NCBI RefSeq assembly: GCF_900184995.1
Contig: NZ_LT860098.1
Span: 501,001 to 565,000, forward strand
Direction of reading: 5' to 3'
Length of the DNA stretch: 64,000 bases
Source of the DNA: Konateibacter massiliensis
GTDB taxonomy: Bacteria > Bacillota > Clostridia > Lachnospirales > Lachnospiraceae
Shown: positions 62,482 to 64,000 of the stretch, one piece after another
How the letters are laid out: every line of letters begins with the position of its first letter
Numbering within the stretch: the stretch's first letter is position 1
Program-made: the position numbers and the translations under genes
Notes under the pieces: generated by a model
Seen by the model: only the letters and a program-made list of their open reading frames with translations
Database searches by the model: none
Told to the model about the DNA's origin: nothing

Positions 62482-64000
62482 TTATGCAAGTTCAAAGTCA
62501 AGGAAATCAATGCTTCCTTCTCCTTCGTAACAAAAGAACAGAGCATGAACTCCATCCGGAATGTGTGCCTCTCCGGTAAAAGCCCTCCATGTCTTCTTTT
62601 CATTACTTTCTGTTTTTATTAAAATCTTGGCACAAGCTTCCCCCTCCGGCTCATTCATAACCAAGAGCCTGCCGTCTGCGTTTCCTCTTATTCTTACGGT
62701 TATCTTATAGTCTTTTTCTCTATGATAAAATGAGAAATATTTAAAACCTGCCACTGCACCGTCTCTCATATTCGCAATATACTGGTTCGGACAGCATTCC
62801 CTATCCTCTCCGTCCTGCGTAAAATATGGGTATTTACTCGTTTCTTCTTTTTTTCTTAAAACAGCAACTCCGTGCTTTCCCCATAGGTTGCAGGCAATTC
62901 TGGCTTCATATCTGCCAATCCCTTGGAGCGGTCCTCCGTTTAACCCGCAGGAGGTCACTTCCACCTGAGGAATATGACCGTTGGAAAGAATCCTTATTTC
63001 CTCTGCGCATCCCTGCCTGCTGTACTGAGTATGATTCGTCTGACGATGATAAAACAGATACCATTTTCCGTTAATAAACTCTATGCCCCCATGTGTATTA
63101 CCCGGGAAGTTTACAGGAGCATTTCTTCCCTCCATACCGATATCACATATGTCTACAAGCACTCGCCCAAACGCATAATCTGAATCGGGACGGCTGCTCG
63201 TCGCATAGCACAGGGAAGAGCTTCTTATATCGGAATATACAAAATAATACGTTTCTCCAATTTTTCTCACTGAGCTTGCCTCAAAGAATTCATGTCCTTC
63301 AAAACCTGTTCCCGCGCTGTTAAAAATGGAAGGAATCAACGGCTTTACTTCTCCCTCTATTGTGAGCATATCCTTCTTTAACCTCATAACCTGTGAGGAC
63401 TTGTTCTCCTTGTCATCCATCACGCGGGCAGCATTGCCGGAATAAAGATAAATTGTCTTATCCTCATCAATAAAAATTCCCGGGTCAAACTGAGTAAAAT
63501 CGCCTTCTCTTCTTCCCAAAATGCTTCCATCCTCATGGCGGACCATACCGAGATATTCATATTTTCCGGCAGGAGTATCACATACCGCCACGCCAATCTC
63601 AGGCAATACGTCCAAACAATAATACAAATAATATCTGCCATCCAATCCCTTTGTGACATCCGGCGCCCACAGGCAATGGCTTCCATCCTCATTTCGCGGG
63701 TCCTGCTTCTTTTCATAGATAGTTCCCTCGAACCTCCAGTCTGTCAAATCTGTCACAGGGGCAGAATAGCATACATAGTCCTTCATACAATAAAGCTCTC
63801 CGTCAAATGCGTCGTGGCTGCCGTAAATATAAACCCTGTCACCAAACACATGGGGTTCTCCGTCAGGAATATATTCATAGGACGGAAGATATGGGTTAAA
63901 TGCCTGTGGCTTTCTTTCCGTGTGAAACGTAACAGGACCAATAAGCCCCATAGGCGGTATGATTGCATTTCTGGAAAACCTGTCACACTGTGCATAAACA
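62482..64000 (-). CDS. GH43-family glycosidase with C-terminal carbohydrate-binding-like domain (5' end outside window)
   Basis: Five-bladed beta-propeller glycosidase: the catalytic base Asp lies in the YEYIPDGEPHVFGDR region, the second Asp in CLWAPDVTKG, and the acid Glu in GHEFFEASSVRK. GH43 enzymes act as beta-xylosidases or arabinofuranosidases. The last 130 residues (about 360-489 of the ATG form) look like a CBM6-type jelly-roll. An ATG at 63951 gives 489 residues but lacks a ribosome site, and the frame stays open to the window edge, so the true start is probably further right. No signal peptide is visible in the part seen. Confidence 0.85.
   Translation of the reverse strand, partial: VYAQCDRFSRNAIIPPMGLIGPVTFHTERKPQAFNPYLPSYEYIPDGEPHVFGDRVYIYGSHDAFDGELYCMKDYVCYSAPVTDLTDWRFEGTIYEKKQDPRNEDGSHCLWAPDVTKGLDGRYYLYYCLDVLPEIGVAVCDTPAGKYEYLGMVRHEDGSILGRREGDFTQFDPGIFIDEDKTIYLYSGNAARVMDDKENKSSQVMRLKKDMLTIEGEVKPLIPSIFNSAGTGFEGHEFFEASSVRKIGETYYFVYSDIRSSSLCYATSSRPDSDYAFGRVLVDICDIGMEGRNAPVNFPGNTHGGIEFINGKWYLFYHRQTNHTQYSRQGCAEEIRILSNGHIPQVEVTSCGLNGGPLQGIGRYEARIACNLWGKHGVAVLRKKEETSKYPYFTQDGEDRECCPNQYIANMRDGAVAGFKYFSFYHREKDYKITVRIRGNADGRLLVMNEPEGEACAKILIKTESNEKKTWRAFTGEAHIPDGVHALFFCYEGEGSIDFLDFELA

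Noticed and set aside
63783-63995. Alternative-frame 70-codon ORF at the right edge
   Set aside because: Overlaps the GH43 gene in another frame and has no recognisable features.

Overview
The window looks like a chromosomal segment of a gut-type anaerobic Clostridia member, most likely Lachnospiraceae. Evidence from the sequence: low-to-moderate GC with Gram-positive ribosome-binding sites, butyrate-kinase and phosphotransacylase genes, YesM/YesN two-component pairs next to Lpl/Msm-type sugar ABC permeases, a flavodiiron protein with RIC and a CRP/FNR regulator, and a membrane H+-pyrophosphatase. No rRNA, tRNA, CRISPR array, insertion sequence or phage gene was found. Most genes lie on the minus strand.

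Layout. 0.1-8.1 kb: a LysR regulator, then a minus-strand cluster (acyl carrier protein, CocE-type hydrolase, phosphotransacylase, butyrate-kinase-like acyl kinase, OFA-type MFS transporter) with a divergent PucR-type activator. It reads like an acyl-group-to-ATP catabolic module of unknown substrate. 8.1-10.4 kb: a polar amino-acid ABC importer. 10.5-19.7 kb: accessory genes (radical SAM protein, AT-rich lipoprotein, TipA-like MerR regulator, GNAT, a LytTR-DUF3021-ABC exporter operon, YbaK, three VOC proteins, one unknown protein). 19.8-24.5 kb: RhaD aldolase, siroheme nitrite/sulfite reductase with a Dabb protein, two decayed-looking small genes, and an LD-carboxypeptidase. 24.5-28.1 kb: nitrosative/oxidative stress genes (flavodiiron protein, RIC, CRP/FNR regulator, BFD-like ferredoxin), with a well-placed FNR-like site before ric.

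28.8-34.7 kb: UbiD, UbiA and UbiX joined to an NMT1-type ABC importer on one strand. A strongly folded non-coding element of about 150 nt lies between ubiA and ubiX. The set suggests import of an aromatic acid followed by prenylation and decarboxylation, as in quinone-precursor salvage.

34.8-64 kb: mostly plant-polysaccharide use. It holds a GH1 glucosidase with RpiR and AraC regulators, xylose isomerase, a tannase/esterase-like hydrolase, an SDR dehydrogenase, a GH115-like alpha-glucuronidase with its ABC importer and YesMN pair, and a GH43 enzyme (running off the window) with LplBC permeases and a second YesMN pair. Together these fit glucuronoarabinoxylan oligosaccharide uptake and breakdown to xylose and uronate. 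A diguanylate cyclase, a frameshifted chemotaxis receptor gene and an H+-pyrophosphatase are interspersed.

Family names come from recognising motifs by eye; no database search was run.
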